Below are positions 22,270-34,369 of a stretch of 64,000 nt of DNA, piece after piece. Source of the stretch: Gigaspora margarita (Eukaryota; Glomeromycota; Glomeromycetes; Diversisporales; Gigasporaceae); assembly GCA_009809945.1 (NCBI GenBank), contig WTPW01000500.1, positions 62,001-126,000 on the forward strand. Direction: 5' to 3'. The notes under the pieces were generated by a model. That model was not told where the DNA came from, did no database searches, and was given only the letters and a program-made list of their open reading frames with translations. Numbering within the stretch: position 1 is the stretch's first letter; each line of letters starts with the position of its first letter. The position numbers were made by a program, and so were the translations under genes.

Positions 22270-23055
22270 CAATCATCAGAACATTATTTCATGTTTCCTC
22301 GTTACTGTGATTATGGCCATCAAATCATACTACGCCAAAAAGAGACGACTATTTAGTCGGTGGTTTGCTTTCCGGGTCAGGATGAAGATTATTCAAAGGA
22401 TACTCTAACCAAGTTATATATTAATTGTTTTGAAATTGCTGGCAAAGCACCGTCGAGTTGCAATTTCANGTTGAAAAAGATTTCACATTGTATTAAGCAA
22501 CGATAAAAATCAATCATGCGGCAAAAAAGGTATTATAATCTTTTATGTAGGAACAGATGTCACCTATTTCTAAAGTGCAACTATGACAAAGAAAGCAGTA
22601 TTTTCAATCGTATAAAAGAATAGAAGACTCTCCTAGATGATAAAAAAGTTCAGCTTTATTGGATTAGTCTTGACAAGAAAAACGGAAATTTTCATAATAG
22701 AAGGGTCCCATGCAAAGTCACCATTCTGTCCTATGATTTTATTTTATTATTTTTTTTTTTACAAAAAGTGGCTCAAATGAGGTCACAAGAAATTGACATA
22801 TCGATTATTACCAATGGATTGAAAAATTGTGAATCAATCAAGACAGAAGATATCTGGTCAATAATTAAGTTGTCATTTTTGAGGCTTCCCGCTACCATAG
22901 ACTTACCACTCTTTATCATTAAGCACGAAGACGCAACTCTAGAAATGGAAAAAGTTACTGTGATTGACAATCTTCTAAAAAAAAAAAAGGGGAGAACTTT
23001 ATTGGAATATTGTTGGTGTATCTTTTAACACTTCTAATTTTCTTAATTTTGCCGG
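22270..23055 (+). pseudogene. Decayed gene of unknown function, unit 2 copy (3' end deleted)
   Basis: It matches 16969-17765 of unit 1 almost base for base, then jumps at TTTTGCCG to the distal part of the CCGAAAC element (GGATAGGGTTTCGAG). Unit 2 therefore lacks about 1.5 kb that units 1 and 3 keep. The breakpoint shares a short CCG, as expected for microhomology-mediated deletion. It contains one ambiguous base (22469). Confidence 0.5.
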
Positions 23056-23195
23056 ATAGGGTTTCGAGTTTCGGGTGAGGTTTCGGGGTTAGAAGCTATA
23101 TTTTGAAACCAGAAACTTTCGAAGTCGAGATCACCAGTTTCATGTGATCTGCTAATTTTTATACTACATTGCATTACTTATATACGTCTGTATGT

Positions 23196-24192
23196 TGTGA
23201 AGGTTTTGGCAATCGGCTAATCCAATAAAATACAACTAACAACACCAATATCTAACTAATCCAATCTCTAATACTTCAGCAAGACTCTTGATCCTCAAAT
23301 TGGCAGGCAGAAAGAGGCGTGGAAGATTTCGAGGTTCTTTGGGTCTTGCCGTAACGATGTTGGATTTGATCGTTAATTGCCTTAACGATGTCACGTGATC
23401 ACGGGATTAGGTTGATACGGATTCGACGTATCGGGGGGGGGGATTATCAGTTTATCAATAGCAACAGTTTATTAATTCAAGGGTCATTCGGGGTAATTAC
23501 TAGAGCTAACACTTCTACTCTAATTTCGAAGGTTAGAACTCAAGTTCGTCTGAGTTATTCAAATTCGAACTCGTACTAGAGTTATACTTTATTGAGGCGA
23601 AAAGGGAGGGTTTATATACTTTCTACCCTCTTAATAAATACATAGATTTTAGACTAACTACGCTCTCTCTATTGAACCCACTTCTCTTTACGATGACCTC
23701 ATTATGACTCACTCTTTTGAGGCGTAAGGTAGAGGCGGCTTTCCCCCAAGCCTGAAGGCGTAAGTGTCATGAGAAGCCCTTTAGCCTTGGCACTATAATT
23801 CATCGCGTGCCAGTACCATATCACTATCGAAACCCAAAGCTAGGCTAAGTACATTGTGTTTACAAAAGGGGTAGTAAACAAACATTGACAGTCAAATGCC
23901 AAGGGCACAAACTAGTTTTAACTACAGGGGCGAAGTTACATGTGAAGAATCTATTGTTTACGAAAAGGGGAATAAACAAACATTAGCAGTGGAATGCCAA
24001 GGGCACACTGGATTGTGGCCCTGGAATCCGCAGTTACTCTCCGGAAATACTATCACGCTATTTGGGGCTATGCTGATCTCTCGTACCGTGGCGTAATCTT
24101 AGGAGAAATCATACGTTTGTACAATATATTCAATCGGAAAAACCCTAAAGTATTACAAAAAAATAAAAAAACTTGAGGCGTAGCCCGTCACA
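23196..24192. mobile_element. Solo-LTR-like insertion between units 2 and 3
   Basis: The insert starts TGTGAAGG and ends CCGTCACA, so it has TG...CA ends with a short inverted terminus. ATGT flanks both sides (23192-23195 and 24193-24196). Without it the flanks restore the promoter sequence seen in the other units (TCTGTACGTACAG). It contains a TTTATATACTTTCTACCC promoter-like box (near 23610), a G10 run near 23432 and an imperfect duplication around AAACAAACATT and ATGCCAAGGGCACA (23870-24005). No gag or pol is present, so a solo LTR of a Ty3-like element is the best reading; a cut-and-paste element is the alternative. The element at 51043-51489 has similar ends. Confidence 0.55.
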
Positions 24193-24252
24193 ATGTACAG
24201 TACGTCGTACATTCAAGGCTTATAAAATTTAAATTTAATTTATACAAAAATT

Positions 24253-25793
24253 ATGGCAATTAAGCACTTTGAAAAACTTTCAGATAATTATATTGAGCTT
24301 CTTGAAAAAGGAAATGACTTTAACGTTATTATTAAAGTAGGAAGATCTACAGACATAGGAGAATTTAAGGCACATTCAGCCATTTTAAGATGTAGGTCTT
24401 CTTATTTTCAGAATAAATTAGAAAATATCACAAAAGATGCAAATGGCATTATAAAAATGTATTAAACACGTATATTTCTATTCAACAATTTGAAATAATT
24501 ATTAAGTAAGTTATATATAATACTTTAATTAATAACATTTAATGATTGCTATATAAGTTTAATACATATGCAAATTTAACTTGATTCTAATAATTAGATA
24601 TATCTATGGAGGCATTGTTTTTCTGGAAAATATTGATACCCAATTTATTTTTGATCTTATTTTAGTTTTTGATGAGTTTTTTCTTGATGAATTTGTTGGA
24701 TCTCTTGAAACTCATTTAATCGAATCTAAAGCTCACTGGTTACGATCTCATTTTGCACATGTTTATAAGACATGTTTCAAAATAATAAATTAAAAGAACT
24801 ACAAAAATGGTGCAATAGCATTTTGCAAAACACCCAAGCATTATTTTCGATTCTGAAGAATTTAATACTCTTAATGAAAATGCGTTGGTTTCACTTATTA
24901 AGCGTGAAGATTTGCAAATGGAAGAAATAAAAATTTGGAATTATATTATAAAATGGGGAATTGCTCAGAATTCTAATTTACCTTCTGATCTTGAAGATTG
25001 GTCTGATGAAAATTTTGCGGCTCTTAAGGTTTCTTTGAAAAATTGTTTACCTCATATCCGTTACTTTCAATTGTCTGGCAAAGATGTTGCCGATCATGTA
25101 TTCCCATATTTTCAAATTCTTGAAAAAAAACTTTGGAAAGATTTGAATAAAAGTATTCTGTCATCCGATCATGAAATTACTTCAACAATCCTACCACCCC
25201 GCATTATTGTAAAATCAGAATTACCAACTAGATCAAATGAACCATTTTCGAAAGTTATTAATGAAGAACATGTAGCTGAAATTGCATCATGGATTGATAA
25301 AAATGCTACTGCATATAATACAAGAAATAATCCATACGAATTTAAATCACTTCTTCGTGGAAGTAGAGATGGATTTACCCGTGAATCATTTTGGAATTTA
25401 TGCAATATGAAAGCAAATACCGTTACAGTTATAAAGGCTAAAGGCAATGACAATATTGAAAGAATATTGGGCGGATACAGTCTAGTTGCATGGGATAATA
25501 CGATAAATGGTTATATTAGGTGTCAGGATAGCTTTATTTTTTCATTAAAAAATGATGAGGTCAAAAATTCTATTTTAAGTCGTGTGAAAAATCCAGTGTA
25601 TGCTATTTATAGTGAGATGTCTAGCGGTATAAATTTTGGTTGCCCAGATCTTGCAATGTTTTATAATAATAATGGGCAACGTAATGGTTGCATTTTTAAT
25701 GGCTATACATATTACGAAAAAACAATCGCGCCTGTACAAAATTTTTTTGTAAACGAATATGAAGTATTTCAAATTTATAAGAAGTCTAAATAA
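24253..25793 (+). pseudogene. BTB-BACK-TLDc tandem copy 3, three 1-nt deletions
   Basis: Exon 1 24253-24505, exon 2 from 24598. One base is missing near 24457 (exon 1 then ends KMY-stop), one near 24777 (frame ends at 24793 after KTCF) and one near 24826 (ATTTTGCAAAAC instead of ATTTTGGCAAAAC). After that the frame runs open to 25793 through BACK and TLDc with eight A after LEKK. All three lesions are single-base deletions, so either the gene is dead or this segment is poorly polished. Its TLDc tail equals copy 2 up to about NNGQ and then switches to a different sequence (FNGYTYYEKTIAPVQNFF). It lies next to the solo-LTR-like insert, which begins about 60 bp before its TATA-like box. Confidence 0.7.
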
Positions 25794-26023
25794 AGACCAG
25801 ATGGTTATTATGTCACCGTAAGTATAACATATTTGCGTAAGAACGGATTAATATTTTATATTATTTAATTGGTTCTAAATTTATTATATATTATGATATT
25901 CGGGATATTTGTACACGAAACAATCGTCTCTCAATATTGAAATTTGATCATTGAATGGTGTTTTATTGATTTTCACATACAAAAGTTTGAAAAACTTATA
26001 AAATTTAAGAACTTAGATAAAAA

Positions 26024-27085
26024 ATGGTAATTCAGAACTTTGAAAACCTTTCAAACATCATATTGAACTCTTTGAAAAAGGAAATTACTTTAACATGATT
26101 ATGAAAATACCAAACGAATGCAATCTATATCTATTGTTAACTAGCATAAACTTTAATTAAAGTTAAACAAATGTAAACATTTTAATTCACTATACTGTTA
26201 TATGGAATAGGAATCATCTATTGATGGATGATTATTTATTGATAAGATTAGAAGTATCTGCAATTATTTATGAATTTCGTTAACAAATGTTAATCATATT
26301 TTGTGTTAAAGATTAAAATTTCTTCTTACATTTGTATAATTATCCAACAATAACATAATTAATATTAGAATTACATAAATTTGTCGTTATATCTATTGAG
26401 TCTTAAATTTAAATGATTAATATTTTTAATAAAAAAAACAAAAATATTACGTAATGATATCTAATAAATTTAACCCATCATTATAATTATCTGTATAATA
26501 CCGAAAGTACTGTAAAAAAATTTTTAATATTATATAACGACAGTATATCATTTGGATGAAACATTCAATTTTTACTTGAGTCGAATTAATATCCAAAATC
26601 CATTTTAAATTGATTTCAAATCTGCTACAGATGTCTCATTTATTCACAAAATGTACATAAATTTTTAACCAGTTTTAATACTAGGGTACATTTATTTATC
26701 GCCCTCACATGATCTACCAATAAAAATCGAAGATCAGGTGTAACGTAGCACAAGAAGAAAAATTCAAAACAAACGTTCGTTTTGACGAAAATTGCCTATA
26801 ACCCAAAATTTCGCATATGAAACCACCTTTTGTGCTCTAACAAAAAAAATTCCTTGCAAAATTTTACTATATACCATCTTCTTCGCCCGTACCCTAACCC
26901 TACCTAACCCTAACCCTAACTATACGAAATTATTCAGTTTATTTTGGTTGTTTTGATTAACATTACACCTGATCTTATGGGGCGACAATGTCGCATATGC
27001 GATGTATAAATTATCTCTTAATACTAAAACATGTCTTTGGAAATTTTGTTTCTCTGGAATCTTTGATGTTAAATTTACATTTATG
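26024..27085 (+). pseudogene. Relic of a second BTB gene (unit 3), split by a MITE
   Basis: The exon-1 relic starts at 26024 and the exon-2 relic (GNFVSLE) lies near 27035-27070. A 335-bp element at 26684-27018 separates them. Otherwise it is as in units 1 and 2. Confidence 0.6.
26684..27018. mobile_element. 335-bp insertion with perfect 8-bp duplication
   Basis: It is present in unit 3 and absent from units 1, 2 and 4. TAATACTA flanks both ends (26676-26683 and 27019-27026). The ends GGGTACATTTATTTATCGCC and the inverted AGAGATAATTTATACATCGC share only a weak inverted repeat. It contains CCCTAACCCTACCTAACCCT in the middle (near 26890), like several other small elements in this window. It is non-coding; the 8-bp duplication suggests a hAT-type transposase mobilised it. 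Confidence 0.65.
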
Positions 27086-27269
27086 TAATCACATTATTAT
27101 TACATTTTACGTATCATTATTTCACTTATCGTTATCAAACCCTCAAATATTGCTTTGATCATTTTTTTCCCATTATTATCGTATAATTTTTAAAAAAGGC
27201 AAAGTATTTATCAAGTAGTATATCTTAGTTCAAACTTCCTACAAATAGCTTCCATTTGCACCTACTCGT

Positions 27270-28345
27270 GCAATCATAAGAACATTATTTCATGTTTCCT
27301 CGTTACTGTGATTATGGCCATCAAATCATACTATGCCAAAAAGAGACGACTATTTAGTCGGTGGTTTGCTTTCCGGGTCAGGATGAAGATTATTCAAAGG
27401 ATACTCTAACCAAGTTATATATTAATTGTTTTGAAATTGCTGGCAAGCACCGTTGAGTTGTAATTTCATGTTGAAAAAAGATTTTTCATTGTATTAAGCA
27501 ACGATAAAAATCAATCATGCGCAAAAAAAGGTATTATAATCTTTTATGTAGGAAAAGATGTCACCATTTCTAAAGTGCAACAATGACGAAGAAAACAGTA
27601 TTTTCAATCGTATAAAAGAATAGAAGACTCTCCTAGATGATAAAAAAGTTCAGCTTTATTGGATTAGTCTTGACAAGAAAACCGGTCATTTTCATAGTAG
27701 AATAGTCCCATGCGAAGTCAACTAACCATTCTGTCCTATGATTATTTTTTTTTTTAAAAAAAAAAAAAAGTACCTCAAAAGTGGCCACAAGAAATTGACG
27801 AAATCGACGATTACAAATGGATTGAAAAATTGTGAATCAATCAANACAGAAGATATTTGGTCAATAATTAAGTTGTCATTTTTGAGGCTTCCCGCTACCA
27901 TAGACTTACCACTCTTTATCATCAAGCACGAAGACGCAAGTGATTGACAATCTTCTAAAAAAAAATGGGGAGAACTTTATTAGAATATTTTTGGTGTATC
28001 TTTTAACGCTCTTGATTTTCTTAATTTTGCCGATGCTATTAATTATAGCATCAAGGCACCTGGCAAAAAGCTTAAAGAAAAAGCATCTGAATTTTGCGAT
28101 ACCAATCCCAAAGGTAACATATCTTCGTTACACGTTAGGAGAAGATAAAGGAAACTCTCCTGGATTTCCTTACGTTTTGAAAATCTGAGTGAACACTATT
28201 CCCCTATTCACATCCACTCTAATTCTCTCGCATTCATCAAGGTTCTATATAATGAGATCGTTGCTCGATACTTATGCGAGACTGGAGCTTGAAGAAAACA
28301 AATGTATCTACTATGAATTTTGTCCTTTCAAGATGGTAAAATTAT
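27270..28345 (+). pseudogene. Decayed gene of unknown function, unit 3 copy
   Basis: Same gene remnant as at 16969-18060, with different small indels (for example loss of the TCTAGAAATGGAAAAAGTTA segment near 27938). It ends with protein-like HPHSNSLAFIKVLYNEIVAR near 28200-28270. One ambiguous base is at 27845. The family is not recognised. Confidence 0.45.
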
Positions 28346-28367
28346 ATGTATTTCAAACAAATCCTAT

Positions 28368-29241
28368 TAGAATTGGGCAACGAAACGAAGCTACCCGAAA
28401 CTAGTTTCGGAAACGGTATAATCCGAAATTCCCGAAACCCGAAACCCCGAAACTATAATCCGAAACCCTCCGAAACTATGCAACCAATCAGGTCAAAGAT
28501 CTCGTGTAATCAAAACTTGAAAAAATCAAAAAATAATTGATGACAAAATATTTTACTGTATAACCAAATTTAGTGTACTTTTAGCAAAAAATATTATCTA
28601 TGAGCTAACTTACCTAATCTAACCCTACTTAACCCTAAACCTAAAATCTTCAATTTTTAAAAACTTTATAATAGAGCAGTGATAATCACCTACAATGATA
28701 TTTAGTTTTAAAATATTTTTTTTTAAAAAAAATAAGATATTTAAATTTTTTTAAAAATACAAAAATAACTATAAACATTATTTATAAATTATTTAAATAA
28801 ATTAAAGTTTAAATTATATATAAAATAAATACAATTATATTTTTGATTGTAGAATAATATTAATTTCAATGATATCTATTTTAAATATTTATTCGCTTTT
28901 AATATTTATTATTATTACGTACAAAAATCCTTCACGTTTATTAATAGTTTAATTTATGATACTGTACATTTATATCAATAACATATTTAAAATCGATTTC
29001 CAACTACAATTATATCTGCTGTATGCTAAAATTAAACCTCGATATTACTGGTAGCTGCTAATAATTAGTCTGACTGTATTTAATTAGAACGAGCAAAAAT
29101 TTTAAGTTTTAACAGTTTCTTGTCTCCGGATAGGGTTTCGAGTTTTGGATAAGTTCTCGGGGTTTCGGGTAAGATTTCAGAAGCTATATTTCAAAACCAG
29201 AAACTTTCGGATTTGTGAAAGGGTTTCGTTGCTCAACTCTA
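28368..29241 (+). mobile_element. TIR element with CCGAAAC repeats, complete copy in unit 3
   Basis: The ends are TAGAATTGGGCAACGAAAC (28368) and the inverted GTTTCGTTGCTCAACTCTA (ending 29241). Subterminal CCGAAAC at the left and GGTTTCG at the right form the usual transposase-binding pattern. The centre is A/T-rich and contains TAACCCTACTTAACCCTAAA. It lacks the 415-bp insert of the unit 1 copy. A matching 8-bp target-site duplication is not visible. Confidence 0.65.
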
Positions 29242-29327
29242 ACTAAATCACGAAATTAATTGAAATCGAGATCACCGGTTTCATGTGATCTGCTAATTTT
29301 TGTACTACATTGCATTACTTATATACG

Positions 29328-30398
29328 TGATGGAAATTCGTTTTAATTGGACGATAGTTGTATGATCTACCCGTGATCACCCGTGATAATTAACCAATCA
29401 AATTACTTATTTTTAAAAATTCATTACTAGAAAACGAGAGAAAGCTTCATATTAAAAAACTTTCAAACTAACAAATCTATATATAATATTTTGTCACATA
29501 TATTTAGAAAAGATTTATACGCGTAACGCAAATAAATGTAATATTTGTTATTAATAAATTCGAAATTATTGAATTTACACAATACAGTAATATATAAACC
29601 AAAAATTTAACTTTCTAGTTAACCGAACCCAAAGGCTGACAAATCTAAATATTATACCTAAATCTCTCACCACTAAAGGCCCGTACTTATTCAAACTAAA
29701 CAGTTATAAGAAGTTTATTTGAATCTAACGTCTTAAGCAAAAAACGTCCCAATTGTTTTACTTTACATTATAACTTTGCATAGTCCAATAGACGACAGTC
29801 TGTTTGTTTTCTAAGTAAAGTCCCAGTTTTGAGAATACATTCTAAATAACTATCTTAGAGTATGAATAACGCGCTAGCAAAAAAAAATTTTGTAGTTAAA
29901 CCATAAGAGTTACTTTAAATTGACTAAAATAACTAGTAAAAAATTCATATTTTTCTCCGTTTTTTACACATAAGTAAACTACCTTTTCCTATTTGATCCA
30001 TAGCGATCCGAAAGTTTTAAACGACACTTTAGAACTTGAAGAACGTACTTGTAAAAAAATATTCACTAGCAAAAAAAAATTTTTAGTTAAACCATAAGAG
30101 TTACTTTAAATTGACTAAAATAACTAGTAAAAAATTCATATTTTTCTCCGTTTTTACACATAAGTAAACTACCTTTTCCTATTTGATCCATAGCGATCCG
30201 AAAGTTTTAAACGACACTTTAGAACTTGAAGAACGTACTTGTAAAAAAAATATTCACTAGTCATACGGACAACTGGGGGGTTACAATACTACCTAAAAAA
30301 AGAATTTTCGTACACTTCATATGACAAATATTATTAGGCATGATCTACACGCCATCTGATGATCTGGATCAACAACCAATTAAAACAAACTTCTATCA
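29328..30398. mobile_element. 1.07-kb TIR element upstream of copy 4
   Basis: The ends are TGATGGAAATTCGTTTTAAT (29328) and the inverted partner of TGATAGAAGTTTGTTTTAAT (ending 30398), about 23 bp of inverted repeat with few mismatches. It inserts between the TTATATACG and the CAGTACGTCG that are adjacent in the promoter of the other units. It contains two direct copies of a 191-bp segment (29874-30064 and 30065-30256). No ORF is present. The flanking duplication is ambiguous (possibly TACGT). Confidence 0.6.
29874..30256. repeat. 191-bp direct duplication inside the TIR element
   Basis: Both copies begin CTAGCAAAAAAAAA, followed by TAGTTAAACC, and end TTGTAAAAAAAATATTCA, with almost no differences, so the duplication is recent. 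Confidence 0.75.
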
Positions 30399-30463
30399 TG
30401 CTACGTAACAGTACGTCGTACATTCAAAGCTTATAAAATTTAATCTTAACTTATACAATAATT

Positions 30464-32010
30464 ATGGCAATTAAGCACTTTGAAAAACTTTCAGATAATT
30501 ATATTGAGCTTCTTGAAAAAGGAAATGACTTTAACGTTATTATTAAAGTAGGAAAATCTACAAATATAGGAGAATTTAAGGCACATTCAGTCATTTTAAG
30601 ATGTAGGTCTTCTTATTTTCAAAATAAATTAGAAAAAATCACAAAAGATGCAAATAGCATTATAAAAATTGATTTAAATCCGCATATTTCTATTCAACAA
30701 TTTGAAATAATTATTAAGTAAGTTATATATAATACTTTTAATTAACATTTAATGATTGTTATACTGTATAAGCTTATTACGTATGCAAATTTAACTTGAT
30801 TCTAATAATTAGATATATCTATGGAGGCTTTGTTTCTCTGGAAAATATTGATGCCCAATTTATTTTTGACCTTATTTTAATTGTTGATGAGTTTCTTCTT
30901 GATGAATTAGTTGGATCTCTTGAAACTCATTTAATCGAGTCTAAAGCTCACTGGTTACGATCTCATTTCACACATGTTTACAAGACATGTTTCCAAAATA
31001 ATAAATTAAAAGAACTACAAAAATGGTGCAATAGCATTTTGGCAAAACATCCAAGCATTATTTTCGATTCTGAAGATTTTAATTCTCTCAATGAAAATGC
31101 ATTGGTTTCACTTATTAAGCGTGACGATTTGCAAATGGAAGAAATAAAGATTTGGAATTATATTATAAAATGGGGAATTGCTCAAAATTCTAATTTCCCT
31201 TCTGATCTTGAAGATTGGTCTGATGAAAATTTTGCGGCTCTTAAGGTTTCTTTGAAAAATTGTTTACCTCATATCCGTTACTTTCAATTGTCTGGCAAAG
31301 ATGTTGCAGACCATGTATTTCCTTATTTTCAAATTCTTGAAAAAAAACTTTGGAAAGATTTGAATAAAAGTATTCTGTCATCCGATCATGAAATTACTTC
31401 AACAATCCTACCACCTCGCATTATTGTAAAATCAGAATTACCAACTAGATCAAATGAACCATTTTCAACAGTTATTAATGAAGAACATGCAGCTGAAATT
31501 GCATCATGGATTGATAACAATACCACTGCATATAGTATAAGAAATAATCCATACGAATTTAAATTACTTCTTCGCGGAAGTAGAGATGGATTTACCTGTG
31601 AATCATTTTGGAATTTATGCAATAAGAAAGCAAATACTGTTACGGTTATAAATGTGAAAGGTAAAAATAATATTGAAAGAATTTTTGGTGGATACTGTCC
31701 AATTGCGTGGGATAAAAGTAAAGATGGTTATATTAAGTGCCAGGATAGCTTTATTTTTTCATTAAAAAATGATGCAATCCAAAATTCTATTTTAAGTCGT
31801 GTCAAAAGTCCAGCATATGCTATTTATAATCAGAGTTATAACGGTATAAATTTTGGTTATCCAGATCTTGCTATGTTTCTAAGAAATAATGGGCAAAATA
31901 ATGGCTGCTCTATTTATAGATGTGAGTATTACGAAAAACCAATCGCATCTGCACAAAGTTTTTTTGTAAACGAATATGAAGTATTTCAAATTTATAAGAA
32001 GTCTAAATAA
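30464..32010 (+). CDS. BTB-BACK-TLDc protein, tandem copy 4 (intact, 483 residues)
   Basis: Exon 1 is 30464-30717 and exon 2 is 30813-32010; the split Lys codon joins FEIII-K-YIYGG. The intron is GTAAGT...AG with a CTAAT branch-like site. BTB spans about 20-125 (NDFNVIIKVGKS, FKAHSVILRCRSSYF, KYIYGG). BACK spans about 136-210 (HVYKTCFQNNKLKELQKWC through IWNYIIKWGIAQ). A linker with LPPRIIVKSELPTRSN leads to TLDc about 305-480 (ASWIDNNTTAY, LLLRGSRDGFTCESFWNLC, DSFIFSL, NGINFGYPDLAMF, EYEVFQIYKKSK). Eight A follow LEKK, so the frame is open throughout. It is likely a cytosolic adaptor; BTB-BACK suggests Cullin-3 ligase recruitment, with TLDc possibly binding the target (inference). The 5' region is altered by the 1.07-kb insertion ending 66 bp upstream of the ATG. 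Confidence 0.85.
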
Positions 32011-32311
32011 AAACTAGATGGTTATTATGTCACCGTCAGTATAACTTCTATATTTAATAAATTTATATTTGCGCAAAACGGATTAATATGTTATATTATT
32101 GTTGTGCAAATTTAGCATTTATTAATTCTAAATATATTATATATTACGGTATTCGGGATATTTGTACACGAAACAATCGTCTCTTTATACTCAATCTCGA
32201 AATTTGATGGTTGATTTTTAACGTGATCTTTTGAACTACTGCATTATGATTCTTTATTGATTTTCACGTACAAAGTTTGAAAGCATATAAATTTTAAGAC
32301 TTAGATAAACA

Positions 32312-32990
32312 ATGCCATTTCAGAACTTTCAAACATCATATCGAACTTTTTGAAAAAAAGAAATGAATTTAGAAAATACCGCAATCTATATCTAATGTTA
32401 ACTAGCATAAAATTTAAAATTTAGTTAAACAAATGTAAACATTCTAATTAACTATACTGCTATATGAATTATGAGTCATCTGTTGATGGACGGTTGCTTA
32501 TCGATAAGATTAGGATTAACTGCAATTATTTAAAATTATTTATGAATTTCGTTAATAAATGTTAATCGTATTTTGCGTTAGTGATGAACGATTTATTAAT
32601 TAAAGATTAAAATTTCTTCTTACATATCCAACAATTATGAGTCTTAAATTTTAAATATTCATAACAGTTAAAGAAACAAAAAAATATTAAGTAATGATAT
32701 CTAATCAATTTAGCCCATCATTAGAATCACCCGCACAATACCGAATATACAGTAAAAAAAGATTTAATACTATATAACAGATAACGACAGTATTATTTGG
32801 ATTAATCATTCAATTTTTACTTAAGTTGATTTAGTATCCAAGATCCATTTTAATTTGATTTCAAATCTACTACAGATGTTTCGTATCTATTCACAACACG
32901 TACATAAATTTTGAACCAGTTTTAATACTAAGACATGTTTTGGAGATTTTGTTTCTCTAGAAAACTTTGATATTAAATTTACTTTTATTA
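32312..32990 (+). pseudogene. Relic of a second BTB gene (unit 4)
   Basis: ATGCCATTTCAGAACTTTC, then a broken ELFEK-like stretch near 32312-32380 and an exon-2 relic (GDFVSLEN) near 32940-32985. It is the most diverged of the four relics. Confidence 0.5.
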
Positions 32991-33234
32991 TCTATTAATT
33001 AATCAGTTCCGATAATTACATTATTATTTCATTTTACGTTTAATTATTTCACTTACTTATCGTTATCAAACCCTCAATTATTATTTTATTCATTACACAC
33101 TTATCGTTCATTACTTTATTTTCACAACCACTTTTCATTCATTACTTCATAGTTTGTAAATCTCGTAAGTCTTTTTTAAAAAAGGCCAAAGTATTCATCA
33201 AGTAATATATACAATCGCTTCAATTTGCAACCTA

Positions 33235-34325
33235 CTCATGTAATCATCAGAACATTATTTCATGTTTCCTCGTTACTGTAATTATGAGACGATTATTTAG
33301 ACGGTGGTTTGCCTTGCTTTTGCTTTCCGGGTCAGGATGAAGATTATTCAAAGGATACTCTAACCGAGTTATATATTAATTGTCTTGAAATTGATGGCAA
33401 GGCACCATTAGGTTGCAATTTCATGCTGAGAAAAGATTTCGTACTGTATTAAACAATGATCATTCGGCAAAAAAGATGTTATAGTCTTTTTTGTAGGAAA
33501 AGATGTCACCTATTTCCGAAAATGCAACAATGACAAAGAAAGCAGTATTTTAAATCGTACAAAAGAACAAAAGACTCTCCTAGATGATAAAAAAGTTCAG
33601 CTTTATTGGATTAGTCTTGACAAGAAAATTCACCTTTTGCATTATAGAAGGGTCCCACACAAAACCGACTAACCATCCTTTCCTATGTTTTTTTCAAAAA
33701 GTGCCTCAAAAGAGGTCACAAGAAATTGACGAAATCGATGATTAAAAATGGGTTGAAAAGATTAAATATATCACATTTTTGCTGTGAATCAATCAAGACG
33801 GAGGATATCTAGTCAATAATTGTCATTTTGGAGGCTTCCCGCTACCATAAATTTACCACTCTTTATCATCAAGCACGAAGAAATGAAAAAGTTACTGTAA
33901 TTGATAATTTTCTAAAAAAAATACCAAGAATTTTATTGAATATTGTTGATGGTTCCTTTAAAGCTTCCGATTTTCCTAATTTTGCCGATGCTATTAATTA
34001 TAGCATCAGACACCTGGCCTAATCTGCAATGAAAAGCTTAAAGAAATAGCATCTGAATTTGACGATCCCACCCAAGGCAACATTTCTTCATTTCACGTTA
34101 TGAAAAGATAAAGGAAACACTCCTGGATTTCCCTACGTTTTGAAAATCTGACTGAGTGAACATTATTCCCCTATTCACAGGCGCTTTAACTCCCTCACGT
34201 TCATCAAGGTTCTATATAATGAGATCGTTGCTCGATACATGCGAGACTGGAGCTTGAAGAAAATAAATTTATGTACTATGAATTGTCCTTTCGAGATGGT
34301 AAAATTATAAGTATTTCAGACAAAT
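33235..34325 (+). pseudogene. Decayed gene of unknown function, unit 4 copy
   Basis: The copy is more diverged than those of units 1-3, but the same protein fragments are recognisable: DYSKDTLTELYINCLEIDGK (near 33340), QEIDEID (near 33720) and RRFNSLTFIKVLYNEIVARY (near 34180), ending RDWSLKK. The last fragment is the longest clean reading of the gene's C-terminal part. Unit 4 has no CCGAAAC element after it; the sequence instead continues into the MITE at 34370. Confidence 0.45.
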
Positions 34326-34369
34326 CCTACCAATTTTTAAACTGGACAAGAAAGATATGTCCAACGATA

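Noticed and set aside
26880..26930. Telomere end
   Set aside because: Only a few CCCTAA units, internal to a small flanked element, with ordinary sequence on both sides.
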